DNA of 64,000 bases from contig JAVBKW010000024.1 of assembly GCA_031553855.1 (NCBI GenBank), positions 41,218 to 105,217 on the forward strand, given 5' to 3'. The translations under genes and the position numbers were made by a program. Position 1 is the first letter of the stretch. The number at the start of each line of letters is the position of its first letter. Shown here piece by piece: positions 16,976 to 25,825 of this stretch. A model generated the notes under the pieces. The model was not told the DNA's origin and did no database searches. It was given only the letters and a program-made list of their open reading frames with translations. This stretch comes from RACS-047 sp031553855. GTDB taxonomy: Bacteria; Bacillota; Clostridia; Christensenellales; Pumilibacteraceae.

Positions 16976-17353
16976 TTATTTATTACTGCTAATCACCATT
17001 TTAAAATTATTGTCGGCCGCAAAAGAAAAATATATTGCGTTTCCGAACTGAACTATATCCCCTTCAAATACTTCTTTCATAGAGATACATACTTGAAAAA
17101 CAAAATCTTTGAGATTAATACGCGGGTTTATTTTCAAAGGAATAGTCTCCTCGTCTAAATCAAAGAAATTTATATGATGAATTTTATTATCAGGGATATT
17201 TATATAAAAATCAGAACCTTTGTCCGGATTATTAGATTTTAAAGCACTAGCCTCTTTTTCTTTAGCTTCCTGCTTAAAAAACTCATTATAGTACTTTTTG
17301 ACTTCTTCATCTTCTGAATATAATTCGCTGTTCTCATTTGGAAAATCCGACAT
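16976..17353 (-). CDS. Hypothetical cytoplasmic protein, last gene of the sigma/peptidase operon
   Basis: A 125-residue acidic protein with no signal peptide or membrane segment. The first 45 residues are Glu/Lys/Asn-rich and probably helical or disordered. The rest looks like a small beta-rich fold (DFYINIP, HHINFFDLDEE, INLKDFVFQVCISM, FGNAIYFSFAAD). It starts at an ATG with AAGGAGAG, 17 bases after the membrane protein gene. I do not recognise it. Position suggests an accessory to the sigma/peptidase system. Confidence 0.7.
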   Translation of the reverse strand: MSDFPNENSELYSEDEEVKKYYNEFFKQEAKEKEASALKSNNPDKGSDFYINIPDNKIHHINFFDLDEETIPLKINPRINLKDFVFQVCISMKEVFEGDIVQFGNAIYFSFAADNNFKMVISSNK

Positions 17354-17370
17354 GTCTTTATCTCTCCTTA

Positions 17371-18039
17371 TTATTTTTTTATTAAAATGTTTTCGATCCA
17401 GTCTGTAAATCTGGAAAAGCTGTCAAGCGATAGCTCAAAGTAATCAAAATAATACTTTTCCACGCCGGTATCCAGCCGCGCTGTGATTTCATGAATAAAC
17501 ACTTCTCCATCTTCGCCGCTTTCCGTACTTGATGAAACATTTATATCAATTATAAAATCCATAAATGACATCTGATCCATGAATAACCTGTTATCCCTAT
17601 ACGGATAATCCTTATCTACTACAACGTTCAAAGTACAGGTGCTGTATGAAGTTTCCCGTTCTTCTTCAACCGTCAAAGCAAAGTATGCCGGTTTTTCTGT
17701 GTGAACTTCATAAGTCAGGGATATGTCGTCATAATCGCCAAGTAATTTTGTAACTTTCAGAGTACTGTTTAAATATGTAATATCAGATTTTTTAACTTCA
17801 TAGGCAGTTGTATAATACGGTTCGTCATTCTTAAATAAATAATACCCTATTATAGAGAAAGCCAATATCAGCACACACGCTGCCGGGATAGCTAAATATA
17901 ATTTCCTATTAGTTCTTTTACTTTTTTGAGCAGCGGCATTACTATCAATGATCGGATAGATAACTTCTTCTAAAAAGTCCTTATCTTCTTCCAGTATTCT
18001 TTTTTCTTCTGCTTTAATTTGTTTTTTAAGTTTCTTCAT
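17371..18039 (-). CDS. One-pass membrane protein, candidate anti-sigma factor
   Basis: A 222-residue protein: a charged cytoplasmic N-terminus of about 45 residues, one membrane helix (LYLAIPAACVLILAFSIIGY), then a beta-rich external domain of about 150 residues. This topology fits transmembrane anti-sigma factors, although I see no zinc-binding HxxxCxxC motif. I start at the ATG at 18039, where GAGG lies 6 bases upstream; the TTG 12 bases earlier lacks a site. The site overlaps the TGA of the peptidase gene, so translation is likely coupled. The anti-sigma role is inference from topology and gene order (sigma, peptidase, this protein). Confidence 0.65.
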   Translation of the reverse strand: MKKLKKQIKAEEKRILEEDKDFLEEVIYPIIDSNAAAQKSKRTNRKLYLAIPAACVLILAFSIIGYYLFKNDEPYYTTAYEVKKSDITYLNSTLKVTKLLGDYDDISLTYEVHTEKPAYFALTVEEERETSYSTCTLNVVVDKDYPYRDNRLFMDQMSFMDFIIDINVSSSTESGEDGEVFIHEITARLDTGVEKYYFDYFELSLDSFSRFTDWIENILIKK

Positions 18040-18047
18040 AAAGTACC

Positions 18048-19211
18048 TCAAGATATGTTAAGTACTAGCGCTTCGTCGATTTGAGCGGTATTGACGTTTA
18101 TGTATCCGGTTCTATATAACCCCAGACCCATAGCGCAATGAATATATCTGTCAAACCTTGTTTGATTGTTGCTCAAAGTATAGCTTACTTCCAGACAGCC
18201 AAACCCGGACACCGCGTGATTTGAATAAGCATACTCATATGCTAAAATATCAAAGCCTGAACCGATTGTTATAACGGTTGACCTGTAACCTGCTAAAAAT
18301 AACGCGATCGCTTTATTGCTCTGTACTACTGTTTTTGTGGAGTCATAATTTAATTGCCCTCCGGACATCAGACTGGAGTAAGTTATAGAATAGCCTTGCC
18401 TGTTGACATACGCTTTAAGCCCGTTACGGAACTGCGTTACCGTTGTTCCTGCACCGGTCGTATTTGTTCCCATATCCGTATGCAGCGTTTCAGACAGATT
18501 CATTGTCGTGCTGTTTTCGCCCCTGAAATTATATTTGCCTAAAAATGTCGTTCCCGGCTCGTAATTAGGAATAAGATTTGTGTATGTTTTATCATAATAA
18601 GTGATCAGGTTTGATCCGGCAACGGGAGCGCAGCCGTTAGATAATCCGTATGTATAGCTCGGAATGGATATTAGTACATTGTACTTTGATTCGGACCTAT
18701 AAAGATACTGAACTTCTTCTGAATCATAATTGAGCAGGTTCGATCCTGAAAAGGCATTTTCTGAAACAACCTCAAGCGCGGAATCTGAAATCTCCGCGTC
18801 GGTATCGCAATCGAAAAATTCGCCGTCTGCGTAATACCAATATAGTTGAAGCGCCGGATACACTTTTGATTCATCTATATCGTGATACGGCGAGCTGCCG
18901 TCCGTTACAAATTCAGTAACTTGCAGCATACCGTCATCAATTAATATTGCATAGCCTTGCGCGCTTTCATATTCAAAATCATATACAGCGCCTAAAGGAT
19001 TCAAATCGATATCGTACAGCGGTTCTCTGTGGACTGACACATCAGCCATTTCGATATTCTCATACTCGAAAATCTCATTGAGTGTAGATAAGAATAATTG
19101 ATCCGCATCGTCATAAGAAAAGCTCGCTTGAGCTTTCATATAATACCCAATAGGCAATATGATAACAGCGATCATGAATATTGGAAAAATAACTTTACTT
19201 AATACCTTCAT
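18048..19211 (-). CDS. Secreted C10/C39-like cysteine peptidase
   Basis: A 387-residue exported protein: a signal peptide or uncleaved anchor (residues 5-28), a pro-like segment to about 175, then a papain-fold domain. The nucleophile motif is SNGCAPVAGSNLITYYD (Cys194); the histidine motif is YSNHAVSGFG (His332). These match streptopain-like (C10) and C39-like peptidases, which act outside the cell. The first residues of the mature part (ADVSVHREPLYDID...GYAILIDD) resemble the pro-domain of C10 enzymes. Its start overlaps the sigma gene by 17 bases and has AAGGAG. A peptidase next to a sigma factor and a membrane protein suggests signalling by proteolysis or a secreted effector controlled by the sigma factor. 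Confidence 0.78.
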   Translation of the reverse strand: MKVLSKVIFPIFMIAVIILPIGYYMKAQASFSYDDADQLFLSTLNEIFEYENIEMADVSVHREPLYDIDLNPLGAVYDFEYESAQGYAILIDDGMLQVTEFVTDGSSPYHDIDESKVYPALQLYWYYADGEFFDCDTDAEISDSALEVVSENAFSGSNLLNYDSEEVQYLYRSESKYNVLISIPSYTYGLSNGCAPVAGSNLITYYDKTYTNLIPNYEPGTTFLGKYNFRGENSTTMNLSETLHTDMGTNTTGAGTTVTQFRNGLKAYVNRQGYSITYSSLMSGGQLNYDSTKTVVQSNKAIALFLAGYRSTVITIGSGFDILAYEYAYSNHAVSGFGCLEVSYTLSNNQTRFDRYIHCAMGLGLYRTGYINVNTAQIDEALVLNIS

Positions 19212-19716
19212 TCGTTCTCTCCTTAATAATTTCTTTTTTTATTTTTTTCTTAGCAGTTTTATGCAGGTATTTTATTGCGGCATATTTTAAGTCCAACTTT
19301 ATAGCGATCTCTTTAAACGTATAACTTTGCCAGTAAAACAGAAAAATCACTTGTCGCTCCTGCGGATTTAAACTTTTTAATAGGTCTGACGCATAAGCCG
19401 GTATAAAAGTATTTTCAGGGATAGATGCTTTAAGTTCGGCAGCTGTTCTTTTTCTATTGTCCCTTAAAACGTCTAGCGCCAAATAATAAACCTTGTTATA
19501 TACCCAGCTTGTCGGATATTCAATTTTTTCATCAGGCGTATAGGTAAATAACCATAGAAAGAATTGGTGTGCTATATCCCGCCCGTCTATCTTGTTGTGG
19601 AAATTACAGTTTATGTTCATAACAATCAACGGATAAAAATATGAATATAAGGTCTTAGCTGCATTTCGGTCATATTTGTATCTTCCTAATAGAAAGTTAA
19701 ATTTTGCGCTTTGCAT
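19195..19716 (-). CDS. ECF-like sigma-70 family sigma factor
   Basis: A 173-residue protein with two sigma domains. An N-terminal region-2 part has ARDIAHQFFLWLF-like helices and PTSWVYNKVYYLALDVLRDNRKR, matching the end of region 2. A region-4 helix-turn-helix starts LNPQERQVIFLFYWQSYTFKEIA and ends KTAKKKIKKE. Region 3 is absent, as in ECF factors. It would direct RNA polymerase to its own operon or a small regulon. It is the first full gene of an operon with the peptidase and a membrane protein. An 8-codon frame ending TAA directly before its ATG appears to control translation. Confidence 0.85.
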   Translation of the reverse strand: MQSAKFNFLLGRYKYDRNAAKTLYSYFYPLIVMNINCNFHNKIDGRDIAHQFFLWLFTYTPDEKIEYPTSWVYNKVYYLALDVLRDNRKRTAAELKASIPENTFIPAYASDLLKSLNPQERQVIFLFYWQSYTFKEIAIKLDLKYAAIKYLHKTAKKKIKKEIIKERTNEGIK

Positions 19717-19743
19717 TTATCTTTCTTTGTTTTTCAGCTTCAT
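19717..19743 (-). CDS. Candidate 8-residue leader peptide before the sigma gene
   Basis: The only strong ribosome site upstream of the sigma gene (AGGAGG, 8 bases) serves a tiny frame, MKLKNKER and TAA. That TAA is followed at once, in the same frame, by the sigma ATG. The sigma ATG has only a weak AAAGA of its own. This would make sigma synthesis depend on termination and re-initiation. Not confirmed as translated. Confidence 0.45.
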   Translation of the reverse strand: MKLKNKER

Positions 19744-19854
19744 CTTTCTTGCCTCCTAAATTTTTTTGCCCATTAGACTAATTACCGACGCTAAATATAT
19801 AAAAGAATTCTTAGTTTAAGTTTGGCTTTTATTAAACTATTTGCCAACAAAGGA

Positions 19855-19884
19855 ATTATATCATTGAAACATAGCTGTAGTCTA
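19855..19884 (-). promoter_or_regulatory. Candidate promoter of the sigma/peptidase operon
   Basis: Minus strand: TAGACT (4 of 6 matches to the -35), 18 bases, perfect TATAAT. It would leave a leader of about 105 bases before the leader peptide. The inverted pair TTGGC/GCCAA at about 19832-19846 lies in the leader. Confidence 0.35.
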
Positions 19885-19924
19885 GCTTTTCTCCAAGTAA
19901 ATTAATGACTATCTTTGGGGTATT

Positions 19925-20374
19925 ATGTCGATTTCTGTTGATTTTCAAAATAGAATTAATGATTTGGTAAGCGAACTCGATGTTAAGAAGTCTGAATTAC
20001 CGGCTGCAATGGGTATAGATTATCGCTCACTTTCTAATGCGGTGAACTACGGAATAATCCCAACGCCTAGGATTTTAATAAGAATAGCTGATTTTTTCGA
20101 TGTTTCTATTAAATATTTATTATCTCGAACCGATGATGAATATTTTGAAAAATCCGAAAATAATAGTAATTTTCATATTCGGTTTCAAGAACTGGTTCTT
20201 GAAAATAATGTTACTTATTATAAAGTCAGTAAAGCATGTCATTTTGACAATAGTAGTATTTCAACATGGCTCAGTAAAAAATATCTACCATCCTTAGAAC
20301 TTTTAGATATACTCGCTGACTATTTCAAAGTTTCCATAGATTACTTACTCGGTCGTAGTGATATCAAAAATTAA
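19925..20374 (+). CDS. Regulator with two tandem XRE-type HTH domains
   Basis: A 149-residue protein made of two similar halves. Each has an N-terminal helix with FQ.RI or RFQELV, a helix-turn-helix, and a closing IADFFDVSIKYLLSRTDD / LADYFKVSIDYLLGRSD segment, so it looks like an internal duplication of a small XRE repressor. The first half has SELPAAMGIDYRSLSNA, the second TYYKVSKACHFDNSSISTW. It is divergent from the sigma operon across a 181-base spacer and could repress it. It starts at an ATG after GGGG. Confidence 0.85.
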   Translation: MSISVDFQNRINDLVSELDVKKSELPAAMGIDYRSLSNAVNYGIIPTPRILIRIADFFDVSIKYLLSRTDDEYFEKSENNSNFHIRFQELVLENNVTYYKVSKACHFDNSSISTWLSKKYLPSLELLDILADYFKVSIDYLLGRSDIKN

Positions 20375-20391
20375 TCTCTGCTAAACTGCAA

Positions 20392-20420
20392 AAGGCAGGA
20401 AACGTTAAACTCCCTGCCTT
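20392..20420. terminator. Weak convergent terminator
   Basis: AAGGCAGG / CCTGCCTT stem with a 13-base loop between the double-HTH gene (+) and the propeller-like gene (-). The T run is short. Confidence 0.4.
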
Positions 20421-20452
20421 GAAAATAATAATCATTAATGCAATTATATTAA

Positions 20453-21451
20453 TCACATTTTAATAAATAAAGTTTCTTTCCATGTACCTATTAATAATGT
20501 TTGATTCGGTAAAAAACATAATTTCGATGCAAATTTTATTTTTTTTATAAAAACTTCTTCCATTGCATTTACATCTTTTACGACAAGTTGATTACTGAAC
20601 AAAATATAATAGTATTCTTTATCGCGCAATATGTCGCAAAGATATCCGCAATCATTTAGAATCTCCTCGCCAATATTTTTTAAATCTTTGACGAAATTCT
20701 TATCTGAAACTTTGCTAAGTAAATCTATTAAATCTATATTCCCTGTTTTTAGCTCAATATCATTATTGCTTGCATCATAAATCTTTTTTCTGAAATTTTT
20801 TGTTATGTTATTTTCGTATATCATTAACCTTCCTTTAAATAAAGTCGTTTCATAAAGGAATAAATCAGAGCCAAACTTTTTTGATAAATTAAAGCTTGTC
20901 TCGAAATTTGTATTAATAACAAAACTAGGCTCATAATTTTCGTCAAAATATATATCACATAGAATATTGTTATCGCCATGTCCATATATAATTGATATAT
21001 AATGTTTTTCATCTATTAGGAACATATTCTGTATTATGCGTTCTAGGTGCTTAAAAAATTTAACCGTATTATCTTTAAAATCATATATTCCCAAGCTTTC
21101 ATCAGCTATAAAATATATATTATTTTCTCCCAAAAAACCTCTTGCATGCTCACCATCACTATAATGTTTTATTTTTGTAGGATTTGGAATTTTTTTCTTC
21201 AAAATAACTTCTTTTTTTTCAATATCGATAATCATTATTCGACCATCGTTGTCAAAGCCTCCAAGCAAGGAATCATTATTTGACCAAAAAATATTATTGA
21301 TATTTTGGAGTCCGGAGAAACTGCAGATTAACTGCAGTTTCTCTGTATCCCATAAATGAATCGCTCCATTGCCAATAGTTGCAAATAATTTTTTATTATT
21401 TGCAACTATTGCATTGTAGCAAGCTTTTTTTTCATGTTTTATAAGCTCCAT
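20453..21451 (-). CDS. WD40/beta-propeller-like protein
   Basis: A 332-residue cytoplasmic protein made almost wholly of short beta strands. Repeating blades carry features such as GNGAIHLWDTEKLQLICSF and GFDNDGRIMIIDIEKKEVI, which look like WD-type repeats, and a late blade ends WKETLFIKM. No catalytic motif, signal peptide or membrane segment. It starts at an ATG with TTGGAGG, 94 bases after the LRR gene, and is very AT-rich compared with the sugar loci. Probably a protein-binding scaffold; partner unknown. Confidence 0.65.
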   Translation of the reverse strand: MELIKHEKKACYNAIVANNKKLFATIGNGAIHLWDTEKLQLICSFSGLQNINNIFWSNNDSLLGGFDNDGRIMIIDIEKKEVILKKKIPNPTKIKHYSDGEHARGFLGENNIYFIADESLGIYDFKDNTVKFFKHLERIIQNMFLIDEKHYISIIYGHGDNNILCDIYFDENYEPSFVINTNFETSFNLSKKFGSDLFLYETTLFKGRLMIYENNITKNFRKKIYDASNNDIELKTGNIDLIDLLSKVSDKNFVKDLKNIGEEILNDCGYLCDILRDKEYYYILFSNQLVVKDVNAMEEVFIKKIKFASKLCFLPNQTLLIGTWKETLFIKM

Positions 21452-21545
21452 ATTGCCTCCAAAGCAAATAATTGTGCCACCAAAAGAGTTAATCTTATAC
21501 TATCTAATTGTCTTACTCAAAATCTTCTTTCTAAATATTTAAATT

Positions 21546-22850
21546 TTACCAGTCGGCACATTCCGTTAAAATTTCTTCTAACTCATCATACCATTTTTGA
21601 TTGAAAAAACTTGAAAGATAATCATAAATTTCCTGCCGCTCTTCGGTCTCGATAAAACTTGTATCATCATTAAAAACAGTGATTTTATTAATAGTTTCCT
21701 TTAAAAGATTTTTCACTTGTCCTTTTGATATTCCTGCAGATATACGGTTTGCGTAATCCGTTAAAATTCTCTCTATTTCATCAATTTCTTTTTCTGTATG
21801 CAAATTGATACCTTCAGCTAAAGCCTGTCGCCAACTTTCTATTGGCGAGAATTTTGATGCTGCTTTCAGGACAGGAACAAAATCTTCAGTCTTATATTTT
21901 TCTTTTAAAGCTGCATATTTTGCCATTTGCTTTATATATTTTGCTTTTTCGCCTGATTCTATAAATCCTTGACCTTTTCCGGCAAACCACATCGATGTGT
22001 CATTTTCATCCCAATCATCTTGCGCGCCGTTAAAAAAATTGACATCAACATCGGGTCGCCGCGCTTCAAACATTGCGTATGCCTCCACGTCAAAAATATT
22101 GATTTGACATTCATAATACTTTAATTTTGGTAATGCGATGATCGGACGGATATCCCTATCCGCAATTTTAACATAGGTTTTAAGATACTCTAAATTAGAA
22201 AGCATCCGCAGCGGTTTTAATGTGCTTAAAGCTCCAGTTTCGGAAGTTATGACTAAATATCGTAACTTATCTGCCGCCTGTAAGGGCAAAATATCAGATA
22301 TATGGTTAAAATCTGACAAGTTTAAAAATTCAATGTTAGGCGTTTTTTTAAAGTCCCACAGTTTATCCGCCTTATTGTTCCACCATAACCGAATGATTTT
22401 AAGTTTTTCATATTTTTCTATAAAAGATAAATCACTCAATCCCGGCGAGCCGGAAATAAAAAGTTCTTCAATGTCCGGAGAAATTTCTTTTAGCGCTGTC
22501 TCTAATTTTTTCTGATTAACATTATCAAGCCAAATTTTTTTTCTGCCTTTTAAAGGCACCGGAATAGTGCCGCGAAGAGTACGCGATATTACCATATCGC
22601 TAGCATTCCCAACAAATACGCCAAGTTCTTTATTTGAATATTGACACTTTTCACATTCTATAGTTGATACTGGGTATTTAGGCTGGGAAATTTTTGAATT
22701 CAACCAATTATCTATTGCTTTTTCATGATTTTTTATGTAAAGTTCATATTCCGGATTACAACAATATATTTCTTTTCTGTCCCAGTTGCAGATTTTCCCA
22801 AAATCAAACACAGATTCCAACTCATAACTTTTTTCATTTTTCAATCTCAT
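21546..22850 (-). CDS. Leucine-rich-repeat protein, paralogue of the next gene upstream
   Basis: A 434-residue cytoplasmic protein. Residues about 100-260 form irregular leucine-rich repeats (EISPDIEELFISGSPGL, KLKIIRLWWNN, NIEFLNLSDF, KLRYLVITS, NLEYLKTYVK). After a spacer with DWDENDTSMWF, the last 130 residues are helical (TEKEIDEIERILTDY and following), with GKGQ near 293. The LRR block matches that of the 673-residue neighbour, including the W/AEELWD or ADKLWD step. Its first 75 residues contain four cysteines (ICNW, IYCC, CEKC), possibly metal-binding. Start ATG with AAGGAG. Function unknown. Confidence 0.7.
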   Translation of the reverse strand: MRLKNEKSYELESVFDFGKICNWDRKEIYCCNPEYELYIKNHEKAIDNWLNSKISQPKYPVSTIECEKCQYSNKELGVFVGNASDMVISRTLRGTIPVPLKGRKKIWLDNVNQKKLETALKEISPDIEELFISGSPGLSDLSFIEKYEKLKIIRLWWNNKADKLWDFKKTPNIEFLNLSDFNHISDILPLQAADKLRYLVITSETGALSTLKPLRMLSNLEYLKTYVKIADRDIRPIIALPKLKYYECQINIFDVEAYAMFEARRPDVDVNFFNGAQDDWDENDTSMWFAGKGQGFIESGEKAKYIKQMAKYAALKEKYKTEDFVPVLKAASKFSPIESWRQALAEGINLHTEKEIDEIERILTDYANRISAGISKGQVKNLLKETINKITVFNDDTSFIETEERQEIYDYLSSFFNQKWYDELEEILTECADW

Positions 22851-22938
22851 GGCTGAACTCCTTAAAACTATAATAGCTATTAAGCAAAATCAATTTATAT
22901 TCACTTTTTTAAATTTTTTTTCCTAATACAATAAGCAT

Positions 22939-24960
22939 CTACTTTTGTTTTTCTAAATAAAATGCGATTAACTCTTTAAATTTTTGTTCGTATTTTTCGA
23001 TCCGTTGCTGGTCGTTCTCAAGCGTCAATCTTGGCTTTCGTTTACCGACAATGCATATGTCGTTATACCATTCATTAACGCAATATGCGCATAAGCTCGT
23101 ACCTTTTACTCCCGGATTTTCTGCGATATATCTTGCGACCATCTCAGTGGAATATGAATTATACGGGAAGTCAAGCTGCTTAAGTGTTTTTATATTTGCA
23201 AATACCTCCAAATCTTCATCAAGTGTTTCCTTATAATTGCTATAGCATAAAGTTTCTAAATTTGTTTCTATAAGCGGCTCAAGTGCTAGGATACTGTCGC
23301 ATTCTAAACTGAGATGCTTTAAACGCGGCGCTGTTTTTATTTTATCAATATCGCGTAAACGCGTAAAACGGCTGATACTCAAGCCTTCCAATTTAAAATT
23401 ACTCGACATATCCCATAGTTCTTCTGCACGTTGATTGTAGCTTAGCATAACATAAACGAGTTCGGATAAGTTACATAACGGATCAAAGTTTCGTATATGC
23501 TTGCAGTCAAAAAGTGCCAGACACTTTATACGGTGTCCGTATGTGCGTATAACATATTCAAATATATTTTGATTGAAAAAACACAATAATACTTTATCTA
23601 TATTATCGTGCACACCAAGAATCATATCGATTCTTTGCTCTGTTAACTGCTCTCCGCCGCCGTTGCACCCGCCGTTTTTTACTTCTATAAAGCTTTTATA
23701 GTCTAAACTTTTAAAAATCTCATAGGTCATTGCATTTTCAGTATACGGCTTAAGATAATTTTTTTTAGGTATCGATATAGGCTTTGTTATTTTTTCTTCT
23801 TTAGCTTTATCATAATCGCAAATCGGAGTTTCATTTGAAAGAATATCTGTAATTTTCTCGTGTTCATTAAGATAAAAGCCGTCCATCAATGTCAGCAGAT
23901 GTTTGGTTCTGCGTTCGGCTTCTTTCTTTTGATCGTACACAAAATAAAAATCGTCATAAATCTTTTCTATAAATATTTCGTCAAGTGACTCTTTGTCGTA
24001 ACTCAGTTCCTTTATATATCTGTCATAAATAATATCGTTGTCTTTGGTAATTTTTAAATTCTTATAACCATGTTCTTTAAGTATTTTTAGATCAGGATGC
24101 TCCTTCGATAAATAATCAAAAAGCGCAACAAAATTTTCATACCATGTACCTTGTAGCGTCAAAATATACCGGCTATGTTTTTTTTGCGCAAATATTTGAA
24201 AAGCAAAAAAGTATCCGGCAAAAAGACCTTTGGCCGCTTTACAAATTACAACATCTCCCGGAATAAACTCATCGCATATGTAACGGTAATGCTCTTTGAT
24301 ATATCTTTTTTTCTTCGGCTGCGTCGACTGCAATTTTAGCCAAGCTTTTTCAATAACGGATTTTCGAAGTTCTAGTTTCTTCTCACAGCTTTTACCCTGA
24401 TCGTATGCAAAAGTCAAATTAACCTGCTCTTTTTCCTGCAGTAAAACAAAGTGATTGAGTTTTGTCGGTATACTTTCGACAGTTTCTAATATTTCAATAA
24501 AATCATTTTTTACTGTTTCATTCTGTTGTTTTTCTGTTTGAGAATACGCATATCCCCTGTCAAAGAGATCAAAAATGCCTTCGTTTGTTTCCGTATCCCA
24601 TCTAAGCTGCATTGCCAGTTTCTCGTACTCCTTTCTTTTATCTTTGGGAATATGGCAAGCATCAATCCACGGCTTTAGTAATATATCACTCTCAAAGTAT
24701 TTTTCAGCTTTTTGCTTTATTCGCTCTGTGAGACGACCGGCTTCGTGTTCAGCAAGAGCAAGCGCTAAATATGCGACGGCATAATCAAACGGCTGTCCCT
24801 CAGAAGTTTCTATAAAGCTTAAAACGATTCCCTCAGCATCTTGGTCAGAGTATCCTAATGATAATAGTGTCCGATATTCGTCTTTTATTATACAAGCCAG
24901 ACCATCACTGAAAAAAGTCAAAGGACCATAATTTCGTTGATTAAATTCTCTTAGTTTCAT
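22939..24960 (-). CDS. Large leucine-rich-repeat protein
   Basis: A 673-residue cytoplasmic protein. Residues 1-370 are mixed and include helices and a compact segment FIPGDVVICKAAKGLFAGYFFAFQ. Residues about 430-625 are leucine-rich repeats (KVLLCFFN, RIKCLALFDCKHI, ELVYVMLSYN, KLEGLSISRFTRLRDI, RLKHLSLECDS, NLETLCYSN, TLKQLDFPYNSYS), with a cysteine-containing helical tail. It is the upstream paralogue of the 434-residue protein, 88 bases away. Such pairs resemble Bacillota immunity-type or protein-interaction modules, but no toxin gene lies nearby. It abuts the probable attachment-site region. Confidence 0.7.
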   Translation of the reverse strand: MKLREFNQRNYGPLTFFSDGLACIIKDEYRTLLSLGYSDQDAEGIVLSFIETSEGQPFDYAVAYLALALAEHEAGRLTERIKQKAEKYFESDILLKPWIDACHIPKDKRKEYEKLAMQLRWDTETNEGIFDLFDRGYAYSQTEKQQNETVKNDFIEILETVESIPTKLNHFVLLQEKEQVNLTFAYDQGKSCEKKLELRKSVIEKAWLKLQSTQPKKKRYIKEHYRYICDEFIPGDVVICKAAKGLFAGYFFAFQIFAQKKHSRYILTLQGTWYENFVALFDYLSKEHPDLKILKEHGYKNLKITKDNDIIYDRYIKELSYDKESLDEIFIEKIYDDFYFVYDQKKEAERRTKHLLTLMDGFYLNEHEKITDILSNETPICDYDKAKEEKITKPISIPKKNYLKPYTENAMTYEIFKSLDYKSFIEVKNGGCNGGGEQLTEQRIDMILGVHDNIDKVLLCFFNQNIFEYVIRTYGHRIKCLALFDCKHIRNFDPLCNLSELVYVMLSYNQRAEELWDMSSNFKLEGLSISRFTRLRDIDKIKTAPRLKHLSLECDSILALEPLIETNLETLCYSNYKETLDEDLEVFANIKTLKQLDFPYNSYSTEMVARYIAENPGVKGTSLCAYCVNEWYNDICIVGKRKPRLTLENDQQRIEKYEQKFKELIAFYLEKQK

Positions 24961-25472
24961 TTCAAAAATCCTATTTTTTAAACAAGAAGCTTTACACTAA
25001 AAAAAAGCTCCGAAAACAAAATATAAGACCATATACGTCTCGTGTATTTTTCATATTTGTTTCAAAACTCTCTTTTCAGTTATCTCACTAATTTTTTAAA
25101 TTTCAAAATTATATCGTAAATCATATTAATACATGAATTATCTTTAAATTATAAGCTCTTTCTTATTAAGAATTTTTTCTGATCAGGTAAATTGTATAAT
25201 ATTTCAAAACGATCATGCTAAAAGAATAGCATGTTTAAAGTGTGCCGTCAATATATAAATATTATTTTTGTCAAACGTCTAAATTAGCAAAGTTTGTATA
25301 GTACTGGAAAAACCAATATACAACTGGATAAATTCAAATTGTAAGCCATCTGATTCTAATGCTGCTAATTTTGAAAACTTAGCGAAATTTTTCGAACTTT
25401 CTTCAAATTACATTATAAATGCTAATGAATATTTAATGTAACCTAATCGACATTAAAAGTTATTCATTTTTT

Positions 25473-25491
25473 GCTAATGAAATGCTAATGA
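25473..25491. repeat. Left pair of GCTAATGA direct repeats
   Basis: GCTAATGA at 25473-25480 and 25484-25491, starts 11 bases apart. A single copy is at 25421-25428. They could be arm-type binding sites of a tyrosine recombinase. Confidence 0.5.
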
Positions 25492-25673
25492 CATTCACTC
25501 AAAATTAGCATGATTTTATAAAAACATATAAATATCCAATTATTTTTATTTATCAAATTAAAACAAAAATTCGACATTATTTGCAGATAATGACAGTAAA
25601 ATATTAAATAATCATCATTTTAAAAGCAATTATAAATCATAATCAAAATTCAAAAAATGCTCTTTTTAGCCCC

Positions 25674-25715
25674 TCCGACTCTGAAGGCCGCCGGTTCGAA
25701 TCCAGTCGGGTATAC
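25674..25715 (+). other. tRNA 3'-end fragment, probable attachment-site core
   Basis: A stretch with GACTCTGAA (tRNA-Gln-like anticodon loop), then CCGGTTCGAATCC, which is a T-arm with the invariant GGTTCGAATCC, then an acceptor-like CGGGTAT. Sequence 5' of the anticodon loop is AT-rich and does not fold as a tRNA, so this is only the 3' part. Such fragments mark the end of elements integrated into tRNA genes. The isotype is uncertain because the T-stem has a C-A mismatch. Confidence 0.6.
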
Positions 25716-25730
25716 AACAAAAAATCGACA

Positions 25731-25776
25731 AAATGACCCAAAAGTATCAATTTTTTGATATTTGAGGGTCATTTTT
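25731..25776 (+). terminator. Intrinsic terminator after the tRNA fragment
   Basis: AAATGACCC / GGGTCATTT with an inner TATCAA / TTGATA stem and a following T run. It is probably the original terminator of the tRNA gene. Confidence 0.7.
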
Positions 25777-25825
25777 CGTTAATTCAAAAGCGGATATTTT
25801 ATTTTAGAGTCAAAAACTCATTTTT

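Noticed and set aside
25640..25730. Functional tRNA gene
   Set aside because: Only the anticodon-loop-to-3' part is present; the 5' acceptor, D-arm and anticodon stem cannot be formed from the AT-rich upstream sequence.
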